Of a DNA stretch of 64,000 bases, positions 27,401-35,363 are shown piece by piece. Numbering within the stretch: position 1 is the stretch's first letter; every line of letters begins with the position of its first letter. The stretch is taken from assembly GCF_007954505.1 (NCBI RefSeq), contig NZ_CP042412.1, positions 3,038,001-3,102,000 on the forward strand. Direction: 5' to 3'. A program made the translations under genes and the position numbers. The notes beneath the pieces are model-generated. The model worked only from the letters and a program-made list of their open reading frames with translations, did no database searches and was not told where the DNA came from. This DNA is from Microbacterium sp. CBA3102. GTDB taxonomy: Bacteria > Actinomycetota > Actinomycetes > Actinomycetales > Microbacteriaceae.

Positions 27401-28774
27401 ATGACAACCCACACCTTCGACATCGTCGTCCTGGGCGGCGGAAGCGGCGGATACGCCGCGGCGTTGCGCGCGAGCGAACTCGGCAAGTCCGTCGCGCTGA
27501 TCGAGAAGGACAAGGTCGGTGGGACCTGCCTGCACCGCGGGTGCATCCCCACCAAGGCCCTGCTGCACGCGGCAGAGGTCGCCGAGCACGTGCGCGATGC
27601 CGCTTCCGTCGGCGTGACCGCCACGCTGGAAGGCGTCGACCCGGCAGGAGTCCGTACGTACCGCGAGGGCATCGTCGCCAAGAAGTTCAAGGGCCTCGAG
27701 GGACTCGTCAAGGCTCGCGGCATCACCACGGTCGCCGGACTCGGTCGCCTGAACCCGGACCGCAGCGTGAGCGTCGGCGACGACGTCTATGTCGGCGCGG
27801 ATGTCGTGCTCGCGACCGGATCGTACAGCCGAACGCTCCCCGGCCTCGAGATCGGCGGACGCGTCCTCACGAGCGAGCAGGCCCTCGCCCTCGACGTCAT
27901 CCCGGAGCGGGTCCTCATCCTCGGTGGAGGCGTGATCGGAGTCGAGTTCGCCAGCGTGTGGCGTTCGTTCGGCTCGGAGGTCACGATCATCGAGGCGCTC
28001 CCCCATCTCGTCCCGAACGAGGACATCGCCCTCAGCAAGGGACTGGAGAGGGCGTTCCGCCGACGTGGCATCCAGTACTCCCTCGGCACCCGCTTCCGGA
28101 GCGCGGTTCAAGACGATTCCTCCGTCACCGTCACGCTCGAAGACGGCAAGGAGTTCACCGCCGACTACCTGCTCGTCGCCGTCGGGCGTGGTCCGGTGAC
28201 CGCCGATCTCGGCTTCGAGGAGGCGGGCGTCACGCTCGATCGTGGCTTCGTGATCGTCGACGAAGACCTGCGCACCGGTGTTCCGGGGCTCTGGGCCGTC
28301 GGCGACATCGTCCCCGGCCTCCAGCTCGCACATCGCGGATTCCAGCAGGGCATCGCCGTCGCCGAACGGATCGCGGGTCTCTCGCCGGTGAACATCCCCG
28401 ATGCGCAGATCCCCAAGGTCACCTACTCGAGTCCTGAGGTCGCCTCGGTCGGCGTGACCGAAGAGGCGGCCGCAGCCGAACACGGCGCGGACGCGATCGT
28501 CGCCTACGAGTACAACCTCGCGGGGAATGGCAAGAGCGAGATCATCGGAACCGGTGGTCTCGTGAAGGTCGTCCGCCTCAAGGACGGCCCCGTCATCGGT
28601 GTCCACCTGCTCGGCGACCGCGTCGGCGAGCTCATCACCGAGGGGCAGCTGGCCGTCGCCTGGGAAGCGCATCCGGAGGACATCGCTCCTCTCATCCACG
28701 CGCACCCGACCCAGAGCGAGGCACTCGGCGAGGCGTTCCTCGCCCTTGCCGGCAAGCCCCTGCACGCCCTCTGA
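27401..28774 (+). CDS. lpdA: Dihydrolipoyl dehydrogenase (E3)
   Basis: 457-residue flavoprotein disulfide reductase. The redox cysteines are Cys43 and Cys48 in GTCLHRGCIP, and the FAD motif LGGGSGGYAAALRA is at the N-terminus. The second Rossmann fold (ILGGGVIGVEFASVW) binds NAD. The catalytic His-Glu pair of the partner subunit is in HAHPTQSE (433-440). It reoxidises lipoyl groups in the pyruvate and 2-oxoglutarate dehydrogenase complexes. It is followed by sucB after 67 bases; the E1 genes are not nearby. Confidence 0.95.
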   Translation: MTTHTFDIVVLGGGSGGYAAALRASELGKSVALIEKDKVGGTCLHRGCIPTKALLHAAEVAEHVRDAASVGVTATLEGVDPAGVRTYREGIVAKKFKGLEGLVKARGITTVAGLGRLNPDRSVSVGDDVYVGADVVLATGSYSRTLPGLEIGGRVLTSEQALALDVIPERVLILGGGVIGVEFASVWRSFGSEVTIIEALPHLVPNEDIALSKGLERAFRRRGIQYSLGTRFRSAVQDDSSVTVTLEDGKEFTADYLLVAVGRGPVTADLGFEEAGVTLDRGFVIVDEDLRTGVPGLWAVGDIVPGLQLAHRGFQQGIAVAERIAGLSPVNIPDAQIPKVTYSSPEVASVGVTEEAAAAEHGADAIVAYEYNLAGNGKSEIIGTGGLVKVVRLKDGPVIGVHLLGDRVGELITEGQLAVAWEAHPEDIAPLIHAHPTQSEALGEAFLALAGKPLHAL

Positions 28775-28841
28775 GCACCAACCGGTGCCCGAGTCACTAA
28801 GCTAGACAAGCGTCATACAACTTCCTGAAGGAGACTCAGTC

Positions 28842-30596
28842 ATGAGCACATCCGTCGTCCTCCCCGCTCTCGGCGAGAGCGTCACAGAGGGTACGGTCAC
28901 CCGCTGGCTCAAGCAGGTGGGAGACACCGTGCAGGCGGACGAGGGCCTGCTCGAGATCTCGACCGACAAGGTCGACACCGAGATCCCCTCCCCTGTCACC
29001 GGTGTGATCGAGGAGATCCTCGTGGCCGAGGATGAGACCGTCGAGGTCGGTGCCCTCCTGGCCCGCATCGGCGACGGCAGCAGTGCCGCTCCGACCCAGG
29101 ACGCCCCGGCCGCTGCCGCCCCGGCTGCCGAAGAGGCTCCTGCCGAAGCCGCACCCGAGGCATCCGCGCCGGCTGAGCAGGCGGCACCCGCACCTGCGGC
29201 GGAGACACCCGCCCCGGCCGCCGAGTCGGCGCCGTCGGCGTCCGCAGGCGATGCGACCGACATCGTGCTTCCGGAACTGGGCGAGAGCGTCACCGAGGGC
29301 ACCGTCACCCGTTGGCTGAAGCAGGTGGGTGACGAGGTCGCCGTCGACGAGGCTCTTCTGGAGATCTCCACCGACAAGGTCGACACCGAGATCCCCTCGC
29401 CGGTCGCCGGCGTGCTCCAGGAGATCATTGCCGGAGAAGACGAGACCGTCGCCGTCGGCGCCGTGCTCGCCCGCGTCGGTTCGGGTGCTGCTCCGGCATC
29501 CGCCTCCGAGCCGGAAGCGCCCGCTGCGGAGGCACCCGCTGCGGAGGCACCCGCCGCTACCCCGGCCCCGGCCACCGAAGCGCCGGCTGCTGCTCCTGCA
29601 CCGGCTGCGGCTCCGGCTGCTCCCGCGGCGGCCGCTGCTCCGGCACCCGCCGCCGCTCCCGCTGCACCGAAGCTCACGCTGCCGACCGAGAGCGACAACC
29701 TCTACGTGACGCCCCTCGTGCGCCGTCTGGCCTCGCAGCAGGGAGTCGATCTCGCCTCCGTCCAGGGAACCGGCGTGGGGGGTCGTATCCGCAAGGAAGA
29801 CGTCCTCAAGGCCGCTGAGACCGCGTCCGCTGCGCCCGCCGCAGCCAGCGCTCCCGCCCCGGCGCCGCTCGAGGTCTCCCCGCTGCGCGGCACCACCCAG
29901 CCGATGTCGCGTCTGCGGAAGGTCCTCGCCAAGCGTGCGGTCGAGTCGATGCAGCAGACCGCTCAGCTGACGACGGTCGTCGAGGTCGATGTCACGGCTC
30001 TGGCCGAGTACCGCGACAGTGTCAAGGCGTCCTTCCTCGAGAAGACGGGCGACAAGCTCTCCTTCCTACCGTTCTTCGCGCTGGCGACCGCCGAGGCCCT
30101 CCAGGCCTTCCCGATCATCAACGCCACGGTCGACGGCGAGAACATCGTGTACCCCGAAAGCGAGAACGTGTCGATCGCGGTCGACACCGAGCGCGGACTG
30201 CTCACCCCCGTGCTGCGCGACGCCGCCTCGAAGAACATCGCGCAGATCGCTCATGAGATCGCCGATCTCGCCGCCCGGACCCGCGACAACAAGCTGAAGC
30301 CCGACGAGCTCGCCGGTGGAACGTTCACGCTGACCAACACGGGTTCCCGTGGTGCCCTTTTCGACACTCCGGTGGTCTTCCTCCCGCAGTCGGCGATCCT
30401 GGGCACCGGAACGGTCGTGAAGCGCCCCGGTCTCGTGAAGGTCGGCGGTGCAGATGCCATCGCTGTCCGGTCGTACGTGTATCTCGCACTCTCCTACGAC
30501 CACCGGATCATCGACGGTGCCGACGCTGCCCGCTTCCTGGGCGCCGTCAAGGCACGCCTCGAGTCGGCTCAGTTCGCCGCTCAGCTCGGCGCCTGA
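28842..30596 (+). CDS. sucB: Dihydrolipoamide acyltransferase (E2) with two lipoyl domains
   Basis: 584 residues: lipoyl domain 1 (1-78, lipoyl-lysine Lys43), Ala/Pro-rich linker, lipoyl domain 2 (about 138-215, Lys179), a long Ala/Pro linker, an E3/E1-binding domain (near 284-320, VTPLVRRLASQQGVDL) and a CoA-dependent acyltransferase core. The core ends with the catalytic SYDHRIIDG (His554, Asp558). The two lipoyl domains are close repeats of each other at DNA and protein level. In actinobacteria this E2 is shared between pyruvate and 2-oxoglutarate dehydrogenases, so sucB could equally be called dlaT. An AAGGAGA ribosome site precedes the ATG. Confidence 0.93.
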   Translation: MSTSVVLPALGESVTEGTVTRWLKQVGDTVQADEGLLEISTDKVDTEIPSPVTGVIEEILVAEDETVEVGALLARIGDGSSAAPTQDAPAAAAPAAEEAPAEAAPEASAPAEQAAPAPAAETPAPAAESAPSASAGDATDIVLPELGESVTEGTVTRWLKQVGDEVAVDEALLEISTDKVDTEIPSPVAGVLQEIIAGEDETVAVGAVLARVGSGAAPASASEPEAPAAEAPAAEAPAATPAPATEAPAAAPAPAAAPAAPAAAAAPAPAAAPAAPKLTLPTESDNLYVTPLVRRLASQQGVDLASVQGTGVGGRIRKEDVLKAAETASAAPAAASAPAPAPLEVSPLRGTTQPMSRLRKVLAKRAVESMQQTAQLTTVVEVDVTALAEYRDSVKASFLEKTGDKLSFLPFFALATAEALQAFPIINATVDGENIVYPESENVSIAVDTERGLLTPVLRDAASKNIAQIAHEIADLAARTRDNKLKPDELAGGTFTLTNTGSRGALFDTPVVFLPQSAILGTGTVVKRPGLVKVGGADAIAVRSYVYLALSYDHRIIDGADAARFLGAVKARLESAQFAAQLGA

Positions 30597-30605
30597 CCCG
30601 AGAGT

Positions 30606-32003
30606 TCACCCTGGCTGGTCCGCGACGTCATACACGTCGCGGACCAGCCATTTCTCTTGCGTGCGGAGAAGCACCATGATGAGACGCCCTGACGTGTTCG
30701 CGGCATCCGCCTCTGCGTCCACGGCGACACGAACGACGGCGATGTCCCCGTACTCATCCACCAACTCGAATGTCGGTGTTCCGTCCGTCGCCGCGTCGAG
30801 GGCATCCAGGACCCTGGTCGCCCCCTCCGCCACGGCGTCCTCGCAGGACACGTCGCTCTGAACCCGACAGTCCGCGATGACACGGAGCAACGACGCTGCC
30901 GCCGCGGCAGGGTCGTCTTCTGCGGGAGTGACCTCGTCCGGCTCCGGCGACACCTCGTCGGGGTCCGGCGACCCGGCGCGTCGACGGGGATCCTGCGTCG
31001 CCTCGGAGTCCGCCCCGGCCTCGGTCGACGCTGCAGTGGAAGGTTCCGGGGAAGTCGCACCGCCCTCCACATCCGCTGCCTCCACATCCGCAGCCTCTCC
31101 GGACACTCCCCCGCTGGGCCACAGCAGCCCGACGGCCAGCACCGCCGCGGCAGCCGCACCTGCGATGAGCAGAGCCCGCCGCCGCCGCGACACATCGGCG
31201 CTCCCGGCGCCCGCACTCTCCGTCGCTCGCCTGGGCCCGTTCCGGCGGGCGAACGCCGTCCGTTCCCGCACCGCTACGCCGAGCACACGCGCGAGGGCGC
31301 CCGCCGCCCGTACCCGGTCCGCGATGTCCCTGTCGCCCCGCGAGCGGCGGAACTCTCTCCTCCCGCGACGACGACCACGCAGGCCCTCTGCGGATCGAGA
31401 AGGCTCCCCGCGTCGCGGTGACACGCGAAGGTCGTGCGACGTGACGGCGCGCGCGACCTCCCGCGCGCGCTCCGGAGCATGCAGCGCGCGATCGAGGGGT
31501 TGCGGAGCAGCGACTCCCAGCAACTCCTGCTCCCACTGTGCCAGCAGCTTGACCGGGAGGCGCGGCTGCGCAGCCGCCTTCTCCAGCCCTCGCCCGACGC
31601 TGTCGAGCACCCGCTTCACCACCTTGTCGGGGCTGTGCTCCTGCAGCCGTTCGAGGATGACGCCGATGCCCTCCCGCACATCCCCTCCCTGACCGACGAC
31701 GAAGACGGGGCGTCCGCCGTCGGTCACCCACCATTCCCCGCTGCGGGCCTCCCCGGGGTCCTCCCCGACCTCGTGGAGACCGCGCAACAGGCTTATGACG
31801 AGAGTGCTGCACTCCCCGGGTGTCAGCACCGTGCCCGCAGCCGTGCGACGGACCAGGAACCCCAGCACCCGGTCCGTGCACCACGGCAGCAGTACGTCAT
31901 GCCCTCCCCTCCGACGCACCACATCGAGAGGCGCAGCGACATGCTCCGCCCCGGCATAGCGCCACCCCACCCAGCCGCTGAGTGCCGCTGCATCGACACG
32001 CAC
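30606..32003 (-). CDS. Single-pass membrane protein of unknown function
   Basis: About 465 residues. A cytoplasmic N-terminal part (1-275), including an Arg-rich region near 200-260, is followed by one transmembrane helix (about 277-295, ALLIAGAAAAAVLAVGLLW). Then come a Ser/Glu/Pro-rich linker and a C-terminal extracytoplasmic domain with two Cys (ADCRVQSDVSCEDA) that may form a disulfide. No known domain was recognised. I start at GTG 32003, 8 bases after GGAGG; GTG 32009 is an alternative. A well-coded open frame immediately upstream in another frame suggests that the natural N-terminus may be longer (see findings). The 3' end encodes the sucB terminator hairpin. Confidence 0.7.
   Translation of the reverse strand: MRVDAAALSGWVGWRYAGAEHVAAPLDVVRRRGGHDVLLPWCTDRVLGFLVRRTAAGTVLTPGECSTLVISLLRGLHEVGEDPGEARSGEWWVTDGGRPVFVVGQGGDVREGIGVILERLQEHSPDKVVKRVLDSVGRGLEKAAAQPRLPVKLLAQWEQELLGVAAPQPLDRALHAPERAREVARAVTSHDLRVSPRRGEPSRSAEGLRGRRRGRREFRRSRGDRDIADRVRAAGALARVLGVAVRERTAFARRNGPRRATESAGAGSADVSRRRRALLIAGAAAAAVLAVGLLWPSGGVSGEAADVEAADVEGGATSPEPSTAASTEAGADSEATQDPRRRAGSPDPDEVSPEPDEVTPAEDDPAAAAASLLRVIADCRVQSDVSCEDAVAEGATRVLDALDAATDGTPTFELVDEYGDIAVVRVAVDAEADAANTSGRLIMVLLRTQEKWLVRDVYDVADQPG
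30613..30649 (+). terminator. sucB terminator inside the end of the convergent gene
   Basis: A 16-base perfect stem (ggctggtccgcgacgt and complement, loop catac) followed by ATTTCTCTT on the plus strand, a good intrinsic terminator for sucB. It overlaps the last codons of the leftward membrane-protein gene. Confidence 0.88.
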
Positions 32004-32292
32004 TGCCACCCCCTCCCAGAGGTGACGAGCGCACCGGCGAACGGCCCCTCCGCGCCATCGAGTGTCCGAACCACCCGGTGCGCCCCGGGAAGGAGCACCT
32101 CGCCCCGTCGGGCACCCGCTTCGATCTCCGCCATTGCTCCATCAGAGCGCACCGAGCGCGCTCGACGGGGTGTTCGGAGGCATTGTGAATAGACTCCGAG
32201 GGTTTCCACGCATGTGCAGAAGAGGTGCGTGCGCCTCCGCTTCGCGCGAACGCCGACATCAGGAGGGTCGAGGACTCGGTAGGCTGGTCCTC

Positions 32293-33003
32293 ATGGCAAA
32301 GCGTGCTTCTGAACCCGAAAAGCGTCCTGGGTTCTTCTCCCAGATCAAGTCCCTCTTCCGGTTCACCCGCGAGGCCTACTCGTGGCTTCCCTGGGCACAG
32401 CTCGCGATCCTCATCGGCGGCGTCCTCCTCGGCCTCGTCGCCGGCTATCTGATCCCGCCCTTCCAGGTCTGGACCCTCATCCTCTGGGGCATCACCGGCC
32501 TGATGCTGGGTATCCTCGGCGCGCTGTTCCTCATGACGCGCCTGTCGACGTCGGCCATGTACGCGAAGATCGACGGCATGCCCGGCGCCACCGGCCACGT
32601 GCTCAGCACCAGTCTCGGCCGCAAGTGGCAGGCCTCGGAGACACCGGTCGGCATCAACCCGAAGACGCAGGAAGCCGTCTACCGCACGATCGGCCGTGGT
32701 GGCATCGTCGTCGTGGGCGAGGGCGCGCGTGGCCGACTCACCCGCCTGGTCAACGAGGAGCGCAGCAAGGCCCAGCGCGTCGCACACGGCGTCCCGATCA
32801 CGGTGATCTATGTCGGACACGGGGAAGACGAGGTCGCGATCGCCGACCTCGCGAAGACGATCAAGAAGATCCCCAAGGCGATCGACAAGGCCACCATGGC
32901 TGCCGTCATCCGCCGCGTGGAGTCCGTGTCGCAGTCGTTGTCCTCGCTGCCGATTCCCAAGGGGATCGACCCCACGAAGGTGCGCTCCCAGCGCCCGCGG
33001 TGA
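32293..33003 (+). CDS. DUF4191 membrane protein
   Basis: 236 residues. A short basic N-terminus is followed by two transmembrane helices near residues 35-85 (AQLAILIGGVLLGLVAGYLI and LILWGITGLMLGILGALFLM) and a soluble C-terminal domain with RTIGRGGIVVVGEGARG. It belongs to actinobacterial family DUF4191, function unknown; members usually lie near lipoate and glutamine synthetase genes, as here. I use ATG 32293 (MAKRASEPEKRPGFF); longer frames extend into non-coding sequence. Confidence 0.86.
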   Translation: MAKRASEPEKRPGFFSQIKSLFRFTREAYSWLPWAQLAILIGGVLLGLVAGYLIPPFQVWTLILWGITGLMLGILGALFLMTRLSTSAMYAKIDGMPGATGHVLSTSLGRKWQASETPVGINPKTQEAVYRTIGRGGIVVVGEGARGRLTRLVNEERSKAQRVAHGVPITVIYVGHGEDEVAIADLAKTIKKIPKAIDKATMAAVIRRVESVSQSLSSLPIPKGIDPTKVRSQRPR

Positions 33004-33020
33004 GCTGACACCCGCACGAA

Positions 33021-33056
33021 GAACGCGGCCGTCCTCTTTCGAGGGCGGCCGCGTTC
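33021..33056. terminator. Bidirectional hairpin between DUF4191 and rimK-like genes
   Basis: About 16 paired bases (gaacgcggccg...cggccgcgttc plus an inner cctc/gagg stem) with a 4-base loop between convergent stop codons. Confidence 0.88.
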
Positions 33057-33060
33057 TCGC

Positions 33061-34248
33061 TCACTCCGAGAGCGGCTGACGTGGCAGGCGGCGGACCTTC
33101 GCGCGACGACGGCGTCGCTCGGGGACCATCGAACGCATCTCGTCGAGCTTGCCGAAGCAGAACAGCCTGTCGTCCGCTTCCAGCACGACGTGCTTGCGGG
33201 GATTGGGAATCACGCTGACGCCGCGGTGGAGCGTGAGGACCGTGATGTCGCGCTCCCAGAGCCCTGCCTCGCCGAGAGTCTTCCCGACCAGGTCGACGGC
33301 GCCGTGCACCATGAGCTCGGCGACGCCGTAGCCCGTCGAGACGGTCAGACGCTGGCGGACGTCGATCTCGGGGAAAGCGACCTGCCCGGCGATGTAGTCG
33401 ATGATCGCACCGGCGACGTCGAGCTTCGTCGCGGACTCGATCCCCTGAAGCCCGGGCGAGGAGTTGACCTCCATGACCAGCGGGCCGTCGTCGCCCTCGA
33501 GCATGTCGACACCCGCGACCCGCAGACCCATGATCTGGGCGGATCGCACGGCCGCACGCTCGTACACGGGGTCCAGTTCGATCGCTTCGACCGATCCGCC
33601 GCGGTGCACGTTCGAGCGGAACTCGTCGCCGGCCGCGGAACGACGCATCGCCGCGACCACTCGATCACCGACCACCAGCGCCCGGATGTCGCGGCCACGG
33701 CTCTCGGAGATGAACTTCTGGATCAGGACGTTCTGCTTGGTGGAGTGGAGCGTCTCGATGATCGCCTCGGCCACCTTGACCTGCGGAGCGAGGATAACGC
33801 CGATTCCCTGCGTTCCCTCCAAGAGCTTGATCACGACGGGAGCACCACCGACCCGCTCGATCGCCGGTCGCACGTCGGCGCGGTTGCGCACGAACGCGGT
33901 CGGCGGCATCGCGATGTTGTGCCGTGACAGGATCTGGTTCGCCCGCAGTTTGTCGCGGGCACTCGAGATCCCGTTGGCGGTGTTCGGTGTGTAGACGTCC
34001 ATCTGCTCGAACTGCCGCACCACGGCGGTGCCGAAATACGTGATCGAGTTGCCGATGCGCGGCAGGATGGCGTCGTAGTCGCTCAGCTGGCGACCGCGGT
34101 AGTGGAGATCGGGTTCATCGGCAGTCAGATCGATCGCGAAACGCAGGGTGTTCAACACCTTCACGTTGTGTCCGCGCTGAAGCGCCGCGGCGCGCAGTCG
34201 CTGGGTGGAGTACGCCTGCGGCGCACGGGAGAGCACTGCGATCTTCAC
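33061..34248 (-). CDS. RimK-type glutamate ligase fused to an RCK_C (TrkA-C) domain
   Basis: 395 residues. The first 295 form a RimK-like ATP-grasp enzyme: N-terminal domain, ATP-binding lysine in VVIKLLEGTQGIGV (138-151), and metal ligands in VMEVNSSPG (258-266). Canonical RimK adds glutamates to the C-terminus of ribosomal protein S6. Residues about 300-370 (GVAELMVHGAVDLVGKTLGE to LEADDRLFCFGKLDEM) match an RCK_C fold, a ligand-binding domain of potassium transport regulators that in some proteins binds cyclic di-AMP. The tail is very basic. E. coli RimK (300 residues) lacks this domain. The target could be S6 or another protein. It is divergent by 20 bases from a RimB-like protease gene. 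Confidence 0.85.
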   Translation of the reverse strand: MKIAVLSRAPQAYSTQRLRAAALQRGHNVKVLNTLRFAIDLTADEPDLHYRGRQLSDYDAILPRIGNSITYFGTAVVRQFEQMDVYTPNTANGISSARDKLRANQILSRHNIAMPPTAFVRNRADVRPAIERVGGAPVVIKLLEGTQGIGVILAPQVKVAEAIIETLHSTKQNVLIQKFISESRGRDIRALVVGDRVVAAMRRSAAGDEFRSNVHRGGSVEAIELDPVYERAAVRSAQIMGLRVAGVDMLEGDDGPLVMEVNSSPGLQGIESATKLDVAGAIIDYIAGQVAFPEIDVRQRLTVSTGYGVAELMVHGAVDLVGKTLGEAGLWERDITVLTLHRGVSVIPNPRKHVVLEADDRLFCFGKLDEMRSMVPERRRRRAKVRRLPRQPLSE

Positions 34249-34268
34249 GGGGGATTTTTCCTGCCAGG

Positions 34269-34760
34269 ATGTATCAGGTGAGTAGGTCTACCCCCCATTC
34301 AAACACCCTTACGGGGTGGCGAGAATGGGTGAGCCTGCCCGATCTCGGAGTGGACTGGATCAAGGCCAAGATCGACACGGGTGCGCGCACCTCGTCCTTG
34401 CACGCCTTCGACATCGTGGAGTTCGCACAGGACGGCGAGAACTGGGTCCGCTTCAAGGTCAAACCCTGGCAGGACAGCCAGGAGGACGCCGTGGTCGTGG
34501 AGTGCCCCGTGCACGACCGTCGGGCCGTACGAAGCTCCTCAGGGCACGCGCAGGAGCGTGTCGTGGTGGAGCTGCTGATCCGTCTCGTGGACCGCGAAGT
34601 CCTCGCGGAGGTGACGCTGAGCAACCGCGACGAGATGGGGTTCCGCATGCTCATCGGACGCGAGGCCCTTCGACGGGGTTTCTCCGTCGACCCGGCGCGA
34701 TCGTTCCTCGGCGGCCGCGCACCCCGCGAAGCGCGACGTCGCAACCGCGGCAAGGTCTGA
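34269..34760 (+). CDS. RimB-like retropepsin-type protease (PF05618)
   Basis: 163 residues of the family long named 'ATP-dependent zinc protease'. The catalytic aspartate motif KIDTGARTSSLHA (Asp36-Thr-Gly) is the retropepsin-like signature. The rest of the domain (MGFRMLIGREAL) is present, and the tail is basic and disordered. In other bacteria such genes accompany rimK and the product is proposed to trim RimK-added glutamate tails. The divergent, 20-base arrangement with the RimK-RCK_C gene supports that partnership. The first 15 codons are poorly conserved, so the start could lie slightly downstream. Confidence 0.8.
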   Translation: MYQVSRSTPHSNTLTGWREWVSLPDLGVDWIKAKIDTGARTSSLHAFDIVEFAQDGENWVRFKVKPWQDSQEDAVVVECPVHDRRAVRSSSGHAQERVVVELLIRLVDREVLAEVTLSNRDEMGFRMLIGREALRRGFSVDPARSFLGGRAPREARRRNRGKV

Positions 34761-34787
34761 GCCCTCGGCGCAGGCTCGGATCACGGC

Positions 34788-35216
34788 TCAGGCGCGGATC
34801 AGGATCGTCCCGATGGCCTTGTCGTGGAGGCCGCGCTGGTCGCTGTCCCAGATCACCGCGGGGACGACGACGATGAGCAGCAGTGTCCGCACCACAGGAC
34901 GCCACAGACCGATCCAGCCGCCGTCTCGACGCACCAGACGCATTCCGAGGATGCGGTGGCCCGGGCTGCCGCCCGCCGTCGGGATGAAGAGGATCTGAAG
35001 CACCGCGAACACGAGCATCGGCGCGAACTGGGTGAGCCCGGCCTCCGTGGGGAGCGCGAACTGGTCGTATCCGAGAAAGCCCGTCGCGATGATCGTCGCC
35101 GCGGCGTAGTCGATCAGAAGAGCGCCGATGCGCCGACCGGGGCGGGCGATGCTCCCGGTACCCGACTCCGGGAGTCCGAGTCGCTCACCGGGGTACGTGT
35201 TCACAGCATCCGTCAC
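34788..35216 (-). CDS. RDD-family membrane protein
   Basis: 142 residues. The RDD motif region begins with the characteristic Arg (RPGRRIGALLIDYAAATII: Arg then two positions later Asp), followed by three to four transmembrane segments. The C-terminal RRDGGWIGLWRPVVRTLLL is typical. Function of the family is unclear; some are suggested sodium/proton antiporters. It sits just upstream of glnA1 in the opposite direction, as in many actinobacteria. Confidence 0.85.
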   Translation of the reverse strand: MTDAVNTYPGERLGLPESGTGSIARPGRRIGALLIDYAAATIIATGFLGYDQFALPTEAGLTQFAPMLVFAVLQILFIPTAGGSPGHRILGMRLVRRDGGWIGLWRPVVRTLLLIVVVPAVIWDSDQRGLHDKAIGTILIRA

Positions 35217-35264
35217 TCCCCCAGCCTACCGAGCCCGAAAAGTCGCCGTGACGACCTCACGCCT

Positions 35265-35294
35265 GTAACACGCCCGAAACAAAGCGGATACCGT
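35265..35294 (+). promoter_or_regulatory. GlnR-type box and promoter of glnA1
   Basis: GTAAC at 35265-35269 and GAAAC at 35276-35280 are exactly 6 bases apart, the a/b half-site arrangement of the actinobacterial GlnR box. A -10-like TACCGT at 35289-35294 is 17 bases downstream of a TAACAC that overlaps the box, so GlnR would contact the -35 region. Known GlnR sites often have two such pairs; only one is clear here. Confidence 0.65.
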
Positions 35295-35363
35295 AGAGAA
35301 ATCCCCCGTCCGTACTCTGCAGAGTGGCCGTGAAGCCATCGATCCGCATTACAGGAGTCGTAC

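Noticed and set aside
26024..28765. 913-codon frame opposite pepA and lpdA
   Set aside because: Antisense shadow of two conserved enzymes.
28842..29700. Tandem repeat element in sucB
   Set aside because: The strong internal similarity is the two lipoyl domains and Ala/Pro linkers, a normal feature of E2 proteins.
31823..32209. Separate 128-codon gene upstream of the unknown membrane protein
   Set aside because: Its second half overlaps the main gene out of frame with poor composition. Only the first 40 codons look coding, and these are treated as a possible frameshifted N-terminus instead.
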